Positions 54,233-63,574 of a stretch of 64,000 nucleotides of DNA are shown here, in pieces; positions within the stretch are counted from its first letter, which is position 1, and each line of letters opens with the position of its first letter. The stretch lies in NCBI GenBank assembly GCA_963665085.2, contig CAXXXS010000002.1, positions 372,001 through 436,000 on the forward strand, given 5' to 3'. A program made the position numbers and the translations under genes. The notes below the pieces were generated by a model, which worked only from the letters and a program-made list of their open reading frames with translations, was not told where the DNA came from and searched no databases. Source of the DNA: G963665085 sp963665085 (GTDB lineage Bacteria > Bacteroidota > Bacteroidia > Bacteroidales > JAAAOM01).

Positions 54233-56308
54233 ATGGTAGAAAATACAGAAAATTTAAAAAACGAAGAAACCAACCAAGAAGAAGTTACTAACACTGAAAA
54301 CGAGAACACTAAAGTAGAAGAAACTGCTGAAAAGCAGGAAGAAATTACAGCAGAAAACACTACAGAAGAAGTTGATGCTTCAAACGAAGAAGATGATGAC
54401 AAACAAGAAACTTTCGACGACGATGAGGATGAAGAAGTTTCTGATGATTCTGACTCTGACGAGGATGAAGAAAATGATGATGATGATGATGATGAGCCAA
54501 TCTTAACAAAAGGCACAGCTTACGAAGCTTCATTAGAAAACTTCGACTGGGATGGTTATGAAAATGATTCTGACGTTGCTAATTTAGGTGACACATCAGA
54601 ATACATGAACATGTACAAAGAAACTCTTTCAACAATAGCTGAAAATGAAGTTATTGATGGAACTGTTATTTCTATGAACAAACGAGAGGTTGTAATCAAT
54701 ATTGGTTATAAATCAGAGGGCGTTGTTAGTTTAAACGAATTTAGGTACGATCCTGATCTTAAACCTGGAGATAAAGTAGAAGTCTATGTAGAAAGCCAGG
54801 AAGATAAAAAAGGGCAGCTTGTTTTATCTCACAAAAAAGCAAGAGCATTACGTTCTTGGGATCGTGTAAACGAAGCACTTGAAAAAGACGAAGTAATCAA
54901 AGGATACATCAAATGTCGCACAAAAGGTGGTATGATTGTAGATGTATTCGGAATTGAGGCATTCTTACCTGGTTCGCAAATTGATGTTAAACCAATTCGT
55001 GACTACGATATCTACGTTGGTAAAACAATGGAATTTAAGGTTGTTAAAATCAACCACGAATATAAAAACGTTGTTGTTTCTCACAAAGCTCTTATCGAGG
55101 CTGAACTTGAACAACAAAAAATTGATATCATTTCTAAACTTGAAAAAGGTCAGGTTCTTGAGGGAACTGTTAAAAACATCACTTCTTATGGTGTATTCAT
55201 CGACCTTGGTGGAGTTGACGGATTGATTCACATCACAGACCTATCTTGGGGACGTGTAAATCACCCAGAAGAAATCGTTCAGTTAGACCAAAAACTAAAT
55301 GTTGTTATCCTTGATTTTGATGATGACAAAAAACGAATTGCTTTAGGTCTTAAACAACTTACTCCTCATCCATGGGATTCTCTTGATGAAAATCTTAAAG
55401 TTGGTGATGCTGTAAAAGGTAAAGTTGTTGTTATGGCTGACTATGGTGCATTTGTAGAAATCGCTCCTGGAGTTGAAGGTCTTATCCACGTTTCTGAAAT
55501 GTCTTGGTCACAACACTTAAGAAGTGCGCAAGAATTCATGAATGTTGGAGATGAAGTAGAAGCACAAATTCTTACTCTTGACAGAGAAGAAAGAAAAATG
55601 TCTCTTGGTATCAAGCAACTAAAAACTGATCCATGGGAAAAAATTGAAGAAAAATACGGTGTTGGTTCTAAACATGTAGCAAAAGTTAGAAACTTCACAA
55701 ACTTCGGTGTATTTGTTGAAATAGAAGAAGGTGTTGATGGTTTAATTCACATCTCTGACCTTTCTTGGACTAAGAAGATTAAACATCCGGCAGAATTTAC
55801 TTCTATTGATGCAGATATTGATGTTGTTGTTCTTGAAATCGACAAAGAAAACAGAAGATTGAGCCTTGGTCATAAGCAACTTGAAGAAAACCCATGGGAT
55901 GTATTTGAAGAAATGTTCACGATGAACAGCATCCACGAGGGTACAATCGCTGAATTTATAGACAAAGGGGCAATCGTTGCTTTACCATATGGTGTTGAAG
56001 GATTTGCTACTCCAAAACATTTAGTTAAAGAAGATGGAACTCCAGCAAAAGTTGATGAAAAATTACCATTTAAAGTAATTGAATTCAATAAAGCTGCTAA
56101 AAAAATAATTGTTTCTCACAGCAGAGTGTTTGAAGACGAAAGAAAAGCATCCGACGCAGCTTCAAGAAAGGCTGACTCAGAGGCTACCAGCAAAGCTAAA
56201 GCTAAAATCAAAAACACTCTTGAGAAAACAACATTGGGCGACATTTCTGAATTAGCAGCTTTAAAAACAGAATTAGAAGAAAAAGAAAAAAAATCCAATA
56301 AAAATTAG
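54233..56308 (+). CDS. rpsA: 30S ribosomal protein S1
   Basis: The 691-residue protein has an unusually acidic N-terminal extension (residues 1-90, largely Glu and Asp). Six S1 RNA-binding repeats follow, each with the VEGLIHVSEMSW/VDGLIHISDLSW pattern and GD(K/E)V strands, ending in a Lys-rich tail. S1 binds mRNA leaders and helps initiation, which is central in Bacteroidota because they lack strong Shine-Dalgarno sequences. The acidic extension is common in this phylum. Downstream, a STAS gene begins 34 bases after the stop. Confidence 0.95.
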   Translation: MVENTENLKNEETNQEEVTNTENENTKVEETAEKQEEITAENTTEEVDASNEEDDDKQETFDDDEDEEVSDDSDSDEDEENDDDDDDEPILTKGTAYEASLENFDWDGYENDSDVANLGDTSEYMNMYKETLSTIAENEVIDGTVISMNKREVVINIGYKSEGVVSLNEFRYDPDLKPGDKVEVYVESQEDKKGQLVLSHKKARALRSWDRVNEALEKDEVIKGYIKCRTKGGMIVDVFGIEAFLPGSQIDVKPIRDYDIYVGKTMEFKVVKINHEYKNVVVSHKALIEAELEQQKIDIISKLEKGQVLEGTVKNITSYGVFIDLGGVDGLIHITDLSWGRVNHPEEIVQLDQKLNVVILDFDDDKKRIALGLKQLTPHPWDSLDENLKVGDAVKGKVVVMADYGAFVEIAPGVEGLIHVSEMSWSQHLRSAQEFMNVGDEVEAQILTLDREERKMSLGIKQLKTDPWEKIEEKYGVGSKHVAKVRNFTNFGVFVEIEEGVDGLIHISDLSWTKKIKHPAEFTSIDADIDVVVLEIDKENRRLSLGHKQLEENPWDVFEEMFTMNSIHEGTIAEFIDKGAIVALPYGVEGFATPKHLVKEDGTPAKVDEKLPFKVIEFNKAAKKIIVSHSRVFEDERKASDAASRKADSEATSKAKAKIKNTLEKTTLGDISELAALKTELEEKEKKSNKN

Positions 56309-56341
56309 TATATTGCATTTATAACATAAAATTTCGTTAAA

Positions 56342-56692
56342 ATGGAATTCAAAATCGAAAAGTTGGAAAATCACACGTTGATTCAGGTTTTAGAAGAAAA
56401 ACTAGATACTCATATCGCACCAACGCTTAAGTCAGAATTAGTTCTTGTTTCTGGTAATGGTGAAAAAAATATAATTCTTGATTTAAGTAAAGTTCGTTAT
56501 TGTGATTCTTCCGGCTTAAGCGCAATTCTTGTTGCAAATAGATTGTGTAAAAATGCAAATGGTACTTTTGTGCTTACAGGGCTAAATGATGCTGTTGAAC
56601 GATTAATAACCATTTCTCAGCTAGATACAGTACTTAATATATCAAGTACAATAGATGAAGGAACTGGATTAATTCAGAAGACAGAAAGTTAA
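56342..56692 (+). CDS. STAS-domain anti-sigma factor antagonist
   Basis: The 116-residue protein has a STAS fold, with ENHTLIQVLEEKLDTHIA and IILDLSKVRYCDSSGLSAIL. The serine in CDSSGLSA is the site phosphorylated in SpoIIAA-like antagonists. It would take part in partner-switching with a serine kinase and a PP2C phosphatase, none of which is encoded nearby. It lies 14 bases upstream of the RNase Z gene, so the two are probably co-transcribed. Confidence 0.92.
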   Translation: MEFKIEKLENHTLIQVLEEKLDTHIAPTLKSELVLVSGNGEKNIILDLSKVRYCDSSGLSAILVANRLCKNANGTFVLTGLNDAVERLITISQLDTVLNISSTIDEGTGLIQKTES

Positions 56693-56705
56693 GCCTGGAT
56701 TTATT

Positions 56706-57632
56706 TTGAGATTTTTTCTGACTATTTTAGGCAGTAGTTCTGCTCTGCCTGCAAATAATAGATTTCCAAGCGCTCATTTGCTAAATGTAAATGAGCGCTT
56801 TTATTTAATTGATTGCGGCGAAGGAACCCAGATACAACTTCGAAAATTTGGGGTTAGTTTACTTAAAATAAACCACCTATTTCTAAGCCATCTCCATGGC
56901 GATCATGTTTTTGGAATATTTGGTTTACTTTCTACGCTAGAATTAATGGGTCGAAAAGGAGCCTTTACTATTTATGCTCCTAAAGATTTCGATAAAATCT
57001 TACAATTTTATCTTTCTTCCTTTTCTCATTCGAATTCTTTCCCTATTAATCACATACAAATTCCTAGTGAAACTTCTATCATTCATGAGGACAAACAGTG
57101 TTCTGTAACCTCTTTCCCTCTAACACATAAAGTTGAAACCTATGGTTTTTTATTTAAGGAGCAAAAACGAATGTTAAATTTAAAAAATGATGTTGTAAAA
57201 CATTACAACATACCTATCAGAGACATCCCTAAAATTAAACTTGGAGAAGATTATTTTGATAAAAAAAAACAGGTTATAATAAAAAACAATGAATTAACGC
57301 AACCTCCATACAAACAAAGAAGTTATGCATATTGTACAGATACTATATATAAAGAAAGTTTAAAAAAGTTACTTTCTGGTGTCGATCTTCTTTATCATGA
57401 AGCTACTTTCTTGCATAAAGAAATAAAAAGAGCCAGGGAAACATGCCACTCCACTAGTCTGCAAGCAGCAGAACTTGCCTCAAAAGCAAATGTAAAAAAA
57501 CTACTAATTGGTCACTTCTCAGCAAGATATAAAGATGTATCTGTATTGTTAAACGAAGCAAGAGTTATATTTAAAGATACAACAGCTGTTAAAGACGGGG
57601 ATGTCTTTGAAGTAAAACTAACAAGACCCTAG
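56706..57632 (+). CDS. rnz: Ribonuclease Z
   Basis: The 308-residue protein starts with TTG at 56706 (RFFLTILGSSSALPANNRFP) and has the metallo-beta-lactamase motif LFLSHLHGDHVFGIFGLLS (HxHxDH). It also has the tRNase Z features YDHEAT-like LYHEATF, CHSTSLQAAELA and LLIGHFSARY. It cleaves the 3' trailer of pre-tRNA before CCA addition, using two zinc ions. The start is chosen because the beta strand FLTILGSSSA must be kept and no ATG is upstream in frame. Confidence 0.93.
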   Translation: MRFFLTILGSSSALPANNRFPSAHLLNVNERFYLIDCGEGTQIQLRKFGVSLLKINHLFLSHLHGDHVFGIFGLLSTLELMGRKGAFTIYAPKDFDKILQFYLSSFSHSNSFPINHIQIPSETSIIHEDKQCSVTSFPLTHKVETYGFLFKEQKRMLNLKNDVVKHYNIPIRDIPKIKLGEDYFDKKKQVIIKNNELTQPPYKQRSYAYCTDTIYKESLKKLLSGVDLLYHEATFLHKEIKRARETCHSTSLQAAELASKANVKKLLIGHFSARYKDVSVLLNEARVIFKDTTAVKDGDVFEVKLTRP

Positions 57633-57691
57633 AGTTATTCACAATTCGAGCAAATAATTAAGAAGCTGGAATTAAAACGCATTTATATTTT

Positions 57692-57699
57692 ATCTTTGC
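57692..57699 (+). promoter_or_regulatory. Likely -7 box of guaA
   Basis: TATCTTTG fits TAnnTTTG and lies 21 bases before the GTG start at 57721. Confidence 0.5.
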
Positions 57700-57720
57700 A
57701 AAAATTTTAAATATACGGAC

Positions 57721-59250
57721 GTGACAGAAAAAATTATCATTGTTGATTTTGGCTCTCAATACACTCAGTTGATAGCCAGAAAAGTTAGGGAGTTGAATGT
57801 TTACTGTGAAATTTATCCTTTTAATAACATTCCTGATTTTGATGAAACTGTTAAAGGCGTAATATTATCGGGTAGTCCGTATAGTGTAAGAGATAACGAA
57901 GCACCTATTATAAAACTAAATGAGATTAGAAATAAGTTACCATTATTGGGGGTATGTTATGGAGCACAATTAATGGCCCAGAATAATGGCGGTGAAGTTC
58001 TCCCTTCAAAGCATAGAGAATACGGAAGAGCTAATCTTTCTTCATTTGACAATAACTCTGACCTTCTAAAAGGCTTAAAACCAAACACCCAGGTTTGGAT
58101 GTCTCATGGAGACACCATTGTTAAGTTACCCGAAAACTTTACTATTATTGGAAGTACTAATGATGTAAAAGTTGCTGCTTACAAAATTGAAAACGAAAAT
58201 ACGTACGGAATACAATTCCACCCTGAAGTATATCATACTACCGAAGGGAAAAATCTTCTTAAAAACTTTGTTGTAGGAATTTGTGGTTGCCAACAAGATT
58301 GGACACCTAAATCGTTTATCGAAGAAACTATTGAGTACTTAAAATCTGAAATCAACGACGAAAAAGTAGTACTTGGATTATCAGGAGGAGTAGATAGCTC
58401 TGTTGCTGCTATTCTTTTACATAAAGCTATCGGAAAAAATTTAACCTGTATTTTTGTCGATAATGGGGTATTACGTAAGAATGAATTTAAGGACGTACTC
58501 CACTCCTATCAGGATATGGGATTAAACGTCATCGGAGTTGAATCAAAGCATGAATTTTTATCTGAGTTAAAAGGTGTTTCGGAACCTGAGAAAAAACGAA
58601 AAATAATAGGGCGAGTCTTCATCGAAATTTTTGAAAAAGAATCAAAAAAAATCCAAGGAGTAAAATGGCTTGCTCAAGGAACTATATATCCTGATGTAAT
58701 CGAATCTATCTCTGTAAATGGCCCTTCTGCGACAATAAAATCGCATCACAATGTAGGAGGCCTTCCAGAGAAAATGCACCTTAAAATTATAGAACCTTTA
58801 AAATTACTTTTTAAAGATGAAGTAAGAAGGGTAGGTAAAGAACTTGAAATCTCTCAAAACATTTTAGGCCGTCATCCTTTCCCTGGCCCTGGATTATCAA
58901 TCAGGATAATAAGTGATATTACAGAAGAAAAAGTCACCCTTCTACAAGAAGTAGATCATATTTTTATAGAAGGTTTAAAGGAAGATGGATTATACGATGA
59001 CGTTTGGCAAGCTGCAGCAATATTATTACCTATCCAATCTGTTGGAGTGATGGGGGACGAACGTACTTATGAAAATGTTGTTGCCTTAAGAGCTGTTACT
59101 TCTACTGATGGAATGACAGCAGATTGGTGCCACCTTCCTTATGAATTTCTTGCAAAAATCTCAAATAAGATTATAAACAATGTGAAAGGTGTTAACCGGG
59201 TTGTTTATGATATTAGCTCTAAACCCCCTGCAACAATTGAGTGGGAATAA
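57721..59250 (+). CDS. guaA: GMP synthase (glutamine-hydrolysing)
   Basis: The 509-residue enzyme starts with GTG. The glutamine amidotransferase half has GVCYGAQLMAQNNGG (nucleophile Cys near 79) and the His-Glu pair in QFHPEVYHT. The synthetase half has LSGGVDSSVAAILLHKAIG (PP-loop), GRHPFPGPGLSIRI and the dimerisation C-terminus KPPATIEWE. It converts XMP to GMP with ATP and glutamine. It stands alone with its own promoter. Confidence 0.97.
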   Translation: MTEKIIIVDFGSQYTQLIARKVRELNVYCEIYPFNNIPDFDETVKGVILSGSPYSVRDNEAPIIKLNEIRNKLPLLGVCYGAQLMAQNNGGEVLPSKHREYGRANLSSFDNNSDLLKGLKPNTQVWMSHGDTIVKLPENFTIIGSTNDVKVAAYKIENENTYGIQFHPEVYHTTEGKNLLKNFVVGICGCQQDWTPKSFIEETIEYLKSEINDEKVVLGLSGGVDSSVAAILLHKAIGKNLTCIFVDNGVLRKNEFKDVLHSYQDMGLNVIGVESKHEFLSELKGVSEPEKKRKIIGRVFIEIFEKESKKIQGVKWLAQGTIYPDVIESISVNGPSATIKSHHNVGGLPEKMHLKIIEPLKLLFKDEVRRVGKELEISQNILGRHPFPGPGLSIRIISDITEEKVTLLQEVDHIFIEGLKEDGLYDDVWQAAAILLPIQSVGVMGDERTYENVVALRAVTSTDGMTADWCHLPYEFLAKISNKIINNVKGVNRVVYDISSKPPATIEWE

Positions 59251-59607
59251 TAATACAAATCACCGCTAGGTGATGAATTATATTAACTTACATTAGTTGT
59301 TTTTTGTTTTAAGGTGTTATAATATTACAATTACATCTTATTTAAAATACAATGATAATGGATTCTCTTTAAGTTATACTTTTACTTAATTAGGTATACA
59401 TGTTAATAGTTCATGTATTTATTAAATTTATTATCAGTATTATATCATTTTCAAAAAAAATGGAACTTAAGATAAAAGCTAGCGTATGAATAATTTAGCA
59501 TCTAACATAAAATACTAAAATTTGATATTTTGAAATAAACAATATCAAATTTTTAGGTTAAAGGAAACGAGATTATAGTTTTTACATTTTTGAAATACAG
59601 GAAATCG
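59251..59607. other. Leader region with two stem-loops
   Basis: No gene is visible. A short stem ATCACC/GGTGAT (59259-59274) lies right after guaA. A perfect 13-bp stem, AAAATTTGATATT/AATATCAAATTTT (59517-59553), lies 54 bases before the next start. Neither is followed by a long T-run, so they may be structural or regulatory rather than terminators. Confidence 0.45.
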
Positions 59608-61341
59608 ATGAAAAATATTTTTTTGTGCACTGCAATTCTAAGTTTTGCATTCTCACCCCTGGTTGGCCAAGAAATAATAACTCATCCAAAAAGGATTTAT
59701 TCTAGTCCTGATGGGAATCTATACATCAACAAAGATTTGCCTTTATATTTTCATATATCTACATCACCAGATAACACAACTGAATCTTTTCTTTTACAAA
59801 GTAAAGAAACCTCAGAATATGCCAACCCAATGTACTTGGATACAGAGGGTTTTAACACCTTTAGATCTCCATCAGCCGTTGATACCGTAACAAAAAAAAT
59901 AGTATATCCATTAAGAGATGTAATTTTCGAGATTTATGCTGACAGTGAAGCTCCAAAAACAAAAATTGCTTATGGAGAGGTGTTAACAGTAATAAAAGAT
60001 GATAAAGTATATATAGGAGGGTTAACCTCTATTACTTTAACTTGTAATGACAATCATTCCGGGGTCCAAAAATTATATTATTCATTAGATAGCAGTGCCT
60101 ACAAAGAATACACAGAACCTATTGAATTCAAAGAACAAGGTGAATATATCTTACAATTTTATGCAGTTGATAATGTTGGAAACATGGAAGATGTAACCTA
60201 TAACCACTTGATTCTTGATGATGAAAACCCAGCAACAAAACTTGAAATCAAAGGAGATTCCTACAGTGATATTTTATCTGCAAGATCTTCTATTGAACTT
60301 ATTGCCAGTGATGAATATGGTATTAAAGCAATAAACTATTCTTTAGATGGTGGCGAAGAAAAAATATATAAAAGTAGTATAAAGGCCGCTTACATTTCGC
60401 AAGGAGATCACACGTTAACTTATTATTCAGAAGATAGGTTAGGTAATAAAGAAGATCTAAAAACTTATAATTTTTATATTGACAAAACGGCACCAACAAT
60501 TGTTGAAGAAATTATAGGAAAGAGTTTTATTGCAAATGGCAGGGAATTCTCTTCTGGCAGATCAAAACTTAAATTAACAACATTTGATAACAAGTCTGGC
60601 GTTAAAGAAATTTATTATTCCATTAATGATGAAGAATTTCAACTTTATGATAAACCATTTTATCTTACCAACTCTTCGGGGTCACTTAGAATAAAAACAT
60701 ATGCTGTGGATAATGTTAACAATAAAAGCACTACAGAAGAACAAAATAATTCCTCAAGTATTCCTTATATTGATTTATCTGGACCTGCCTTAAATTATAA
60801 GTTTATAGGCCCATCCTTTGCATTAAAAGACACAATGTTTATTACAAAAACAACAAAAATATCTCTTCGGGCAAATGATGCTGAATCTGGTTTAAACAGA
60901 ATCGAATATAGGATTGATGATGGCACAAAACAAGAATATTCCGAACCTTTTACCATCTCTGAGGAAGGCACTCACATTGTACAATATGATGGTTATGATA
61001 ATGTTGACAACACTAATTTCGGTGAATTTAGTTTTAAAGTAGATACAACAGGACCTGAAATATTTACTCGTTTTAGTATTCCTACAAACAAACAAAGAAT
61101 TTATAACGATAGCTTAAAACTTGATGTTTATCCTAGTCATGTTGTATTATTCTTGTCTGCAACAGACTCTCAAATAGGTGTAGATAAAATTTCATATTCA
61201 ATTGACGGAGGAAAATCGACTCCATATATTGGACATATTGATGGATTTGAACCTGAAAAACATTACCAAATAACAATAGAGGTAACAGACAAATTAGGCA
61301 ATAAAAATAATGAAACAATCAATTTCGGCATAGAGCGTTAA
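59608..61341 (+). CDS. Secreted protein with OmpL47/Ig-like repeats
   Basis: The ATG at 59608 (MKNIFLCTAILSFAFSPLVGQ) begins with a clear signal peptide, giving 577 residues; a TTG at 59590 would add six. Five repeats of about 95 residues follow. Each contains a SGVxKLYYSLDxxxYKEYxEP- or YSIDGG-type strand pair and a YAVDNVGN-type end, as in OmpL47-like and chitobiase C-terminal beta-sandwich domains. Such repeats often act as surface adhesins or cell-wall-binding modules. There is no lipobox and no sorting domain that I recognise. The gene leads a set of small signalling and unknown genes. Confidence 0.7.
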   Translation: MKNIFLCTAILSFAFSPLVGQEIITHPKRIYSSPDGNLYINKDLPLYFHISTSPDNTTESFLLQSKETSEYANPMYLDTEGFNTFRSPSAVDTVTKKIVYPLRDVIFEIYADSEAPKTKIAYGEVLTVIKDDKVYIGGLTSITLTCNDNHSGVQKLYYSLDSSAYKEYTEPIEFKEQGEYILQFYAVDNVGNMEDVTYNHLILDDENPATKLEIKGDSYSDILSARSSIELIASDEYGIKAINYSLDGGEEKIYKSSIKAAYISQGDHTLTYYSEDRLGNKEDLKTYNFYIDKTAPTIVEEIIGKSFIANGREFSSGRSKLKLTTFDNKSGVKEIYYSINDEEFQLYDKPFYLTNSSGSLRIKTYAVDNVNNKSTTEEQNNSSSIPYIDLSGPALNYKFIGPSFALKDTMFITKTTKISLRANDAESGLNRIEYRIDDGTKQEYSEPFTISEEGTHIVQYDGYDNVDNTNFGEFSFKVDTTGPEIFTRFSIPTNKQRIYNDSLKLDVYPSHVVLFLSATDSQIGVDKISYSIDGGKSTPYIGHIDGFEPEKHYQITIEVTDKLGNKNNETINFGIER

Positions 61342-61384
61342 ATAGTGCAAAAAATAGTTATCTTTATTCTTGATTTTAACTCTT

Positions 61385-61771
61385 ATGATGAAGGCCCTTA
61401 GCATTGCACCAACTAAATTTACCCCAAAGATAGTATTTGATCCTTCGAATAATGTCTTTTTGATATCTGGCTTTTCGTTGCCAGAGGATGTATCAAAATT
61501 TTACACCCCTGTTCTTGAATGGCTCGATAATTATTCTAAAAATATCGACAAAGGGACACATCAAATACATCTTACTTTACGTCTAATTTATTATAATTCT
61601 GGCTCATTTAAGGTCATCATAAACATTCTCCATAAAATCGCTCAATTAAAAAAAAGAGGTGCAGACCTAATCATTGATTGGTATTTTGACAAGGATGACA
61701 CACACTTAAAAGAAATTGGAGAAGAATTATCTGATTTAGTTGAACTGCCTTTTAATTACATAACAAACTAG
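61385..61771 (+). CDS. SiaC-family (DUF1987) regulatory phosphoprotein
   Basis: The frame opens at 61370, but MMKALSIAPTKFTPKIVFDP from the ATG at 61385 is the family-like start (129 residues). Motifs GFSLPEDVSKFYTPVLEWLD, LRLIYYNSGSFKVIINILH (the TS/SS phosphoacceptor site lies here as NSGS) and WYFDKDDTHLKEIGEEL are typical. In Pseudomonas, SiaC is controlled by the SiaA phosphatase and SiaB kinase and switches biofilm formation. No SiaA or SiaB gene is seen here; the GAF sensor at 27-29 kb and the STAS protein may belong to the same signalling type. Confidence 0.82.
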   Translation: MMKALSIAPTKFTPKIVFDPSNNVFLISGFSLPEDVSKFYTPVLEWLDNYSKNIDKGTHQIHLTLRLIYYNSGSFKVIINILHKIAQLKKRGADLIIDWYFDKDDTHLKEIGEELSDLVELPFNYITN

Positions 61772-61831
61772 CTTTGTTTTATTTTTATATGAAACTTTCA
61801 AATATTTCCATTTCCTAAATAACATATTGTT

Positions 61832-62335
61832 GTGATAAATATTAATGAATTAATTAAAAAGGACAACTGTTACCTTACTCTTGAGGGAATCCCTTATAGC
61901 GGGAAATACTGCATTAAACTGGAAAATGATATTCTTGCTGAAGAAGGCGAAATGCTTGATGGTAAAATTAATGGTATTGTAAAAATATTTAACGAAAAAG
62001 AAGTTTTACTTATTGAGGCCGAATACAAAAATGGAATTAAGGAGGGACATACAATAATGTATTACGAAAGTGGACATATAAAAGCAACTATAGAACTTAA
62101 AAACGAAATAAGAAATGGCCCCCTAAAAATGTGGTATGACAAAGGAGGAAAAAAATATGAAAGTTTTTTCATCAATGATAAACTCGAAGGTTTACAAATA
62201 AAATACTTCCCTAATGGATTAAAAAATTTTGAAACACATTATAAAAATGGACTTGAGCATGGGGAAAAGAAAATATGGGATCAGAAAGGCAAGCTTATTT
62301 TTGATGCCGAATTTGAGAATGGTGAATTAGTTTAG
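61832..62335 (+). CDS. MORN/YwqK-type repeat protein
   Basis: The 167-residue protein starts with GTG. It contains about five MORN-like units of the YENGHxxGxxxxYYxxGxI type (KNGIKEGHTIMYYESGHIKA, KNEIRNGPLKMWYDKGGKK, INDKLEGLQIKYFPNGLKN, KNGLEHGEKKIWDQKGKLI). Such repeats form extended beta-hairpin surfaces and are found in toxin-antitoxin-like YwqK proteins and membrane-associated scaffolds. No signal peptide is present. Function unknown; it follows the SiaC-type gene on the same strand. Confidence 0.75.
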   Translation: MININELIKKDNCYLTLEGIPYSGKYCIKLENDILAEEGEMLDGKINGIVKIFNEKEVLLIEAEYKNGIKEGHTIMYYESGHIKATIELKNEIRNGPLKMWYDKGGKKYESFFINDKLEGLQIKYFPNGLKNFETHYKNGLEHGEKKIWDQKGKLIFDAEFENGELV

Positions 62336-62742
62336 CTGTTTTTTTTAATTAGTTCAAGTAACTCACTTCTTTTATCCAGTAAATCGTTAATTTCTTCATG
62401 ACTTAAAAATGGATCTTTCAATAATAAATCAATTTCATCTAAATCATCTTTTATCTCATCCATCTCAGTATAATCTATCTCATTTTCATCTCCAAGTTCA
62501 ACAGCTGCCTGCTCAATTAATCTTTTAAAAATATTATCTAAGGGCTCAACAATTTGGATCAAATATTTTTCGGGCAATTCCATGCTAAGTTTGCGGTAAT
62601 TATCAATCATCATTTCTAAGTTTGAAATAACCGTATAATCAAACCAAGAAGTGCTTTGAGAAATATTCCTTTCTTTTAGAATACTTAAGAGATACATAAA
62701 ACGCTCTAAATATCCGGTTAATGAGCCTTTATTTGGATCCAT
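62332..62742 (-). CDS. Helical protein of unknown function
   Basis: The 136-residue protein is acidic and almost entirely helical (for example WFDYTVISNLEMMIDNYRK, then DEIKDDLDEIDLLLKDPFL), with a likely coiled coil at the C-terminus. I do not recognise a family. It is oriented opposite to its neighbours and ends overlapping the MORN gene by four bases, a tail-to-tail overlap. It could be a small signalling partner. Confidence 0.6.
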   Translation of the reverse strand: MDPNKGSLTGYLERFMYLLSILKERNISQSTSWFDYTVISNLEMMIDNYRKLSMELPEKYLIQIVEPLDNIFKRLIEQAAVELGDENEIDYTEMDEIKDDLDEIDLLLKDPFLSHEEINDLLDKRSELLELIKKNS

Positions 62743-62845
62743 TAGATAATTTTTAGGATTACATAAGCAAAATTATAATACTTTTCAATCTTTAATTTTA
62801 TTGTTAAACTAAATTTTTGTTAAATCTTTACACAGAAATAACAAT

Positions 62846-63058
62846 ATGGATACTTATCAATTTAACTTAGATACCGATTACATTGAAATGGTTAAGCTTA
62901 TTAAGCTATATTCCAAAGGTTTATCCGGCGGTGAAATAAAAACAATGATAGAGCAAGGTTTAATACTTAGAAATGGAGATACGGAATTTAGAAAAAGAGC
63001 AAAATTGAGAAAAGGAGATGTTATTACTTTCTTCGAAAATAAAATTGAAATAATATAA
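62846..63058 (+). CDS. S4-domain-like small RNA-binding protein
   Basis: The 70-residue product reads MVKLIKLYSKGLSGGEIKTM, then LILRNGDTEFRKRAKLRKGD and VITFFENK. It matches the S4 fold as in YbcJ/YaaA-type RNA-binding proteins (helix, GGEIK turn, basic RKRAKLRKGD strand). Such proteins bind structured RNA. It is followed by a small membrane-protein gene with an 8-base gap. Confidence 0.78.
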   Translation: MDTYQFNLDTDYIEMVKLIKLYSKGLSGGEIKTMIEQGLILRNGDTEFRKRAKLRKGDVITFFENKIEII

Positions 63059-63066
63059 CTACGCAT

Positions 63067-63564
63067 ATGATCCCGCTTATAATAATACTTATACAACAAA
63101 TAGATCTTGCTTCGGATAAAACCCCTGAAGTAAATAATCCTGATGGAGTTGCGATATTCATCATTTTTGGTTTATTGATTTTTATTACAATCCTGCTTAT
63201 TTTCTATCAAAAAAAGCAGAAAAAATCTAATAAGAACAGTAATAAAAATAGTATATCTATAAATATCTCACGGGTTAAAACCAAATCAGAATACAAAATC
63301 AGAATAAAAAATAACTCAAAAAATTACTTAGAAATTTCTGCGCCATTAATTATTATAAGAAGTTTCTCAACATCAAGAAAAATGAAAGTTAGAAGCAACA
63401 ATTATCCTTTAACAATAGGGCCCAAAACAGTTCATTCCATTTTATTTAGAAAAGAACAACTTATAGATAATGGCAACAAAAAAACAGATCCCGTTTTTAT
63501 TCGAGTAAAAATATTAGACAACTACAATAACATTCTACAGTCAAAACACAGCTTGCTATTGTAG
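63067..63564 (+). CDS. Single-span membrane protein of unknown function
   Basis: The 165-residue protein has a hydrophobic N-terminal stretch (residues 2-10) and a strong membrane helix (about 29-46, VAIFIIFGLLIFITILLIFY). A basic Lys/Asn linker (YQKKQKKSNKNSNKNS) precedes a small beta domain of about 100 residues with Ig-like strand pattern. No catalytic motif is visible. It lies directly after the S4 gene and converges on the small lipoprotein gene. The beta domain may face the cytosol, given the positive linker. Confidence 0.55.
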   Translation: MIPLIIILIQQIDLASDKTPEVNNPDGVAIFIIFGLLIFITILLIFYQKKQKKSNKNSNKNSISINISRVKTKSEYKIRIKNNSKNYLEISAPLIIIRSFSTSRKMKVRSNNYPLTIGPKTVHSILFRKEQLIDNGNKKTDPVFIRVKILDNYNNILQSKHSLLL

Positions 63565-63574
63565 CCCTTCTATT

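Noticed and set aside
54229..54516. 95-codon minus-strand frame rich in serine opposite the start of rpsA
   Set aside because: It is the complement of the Glu/Asp-rich S1 extension; low-complexity shadow with no start signal or family.
59259..59274. Short stem after guaA as its terminator
   Set aside because: Six pairs without a T-run; too weak to call a terminator.
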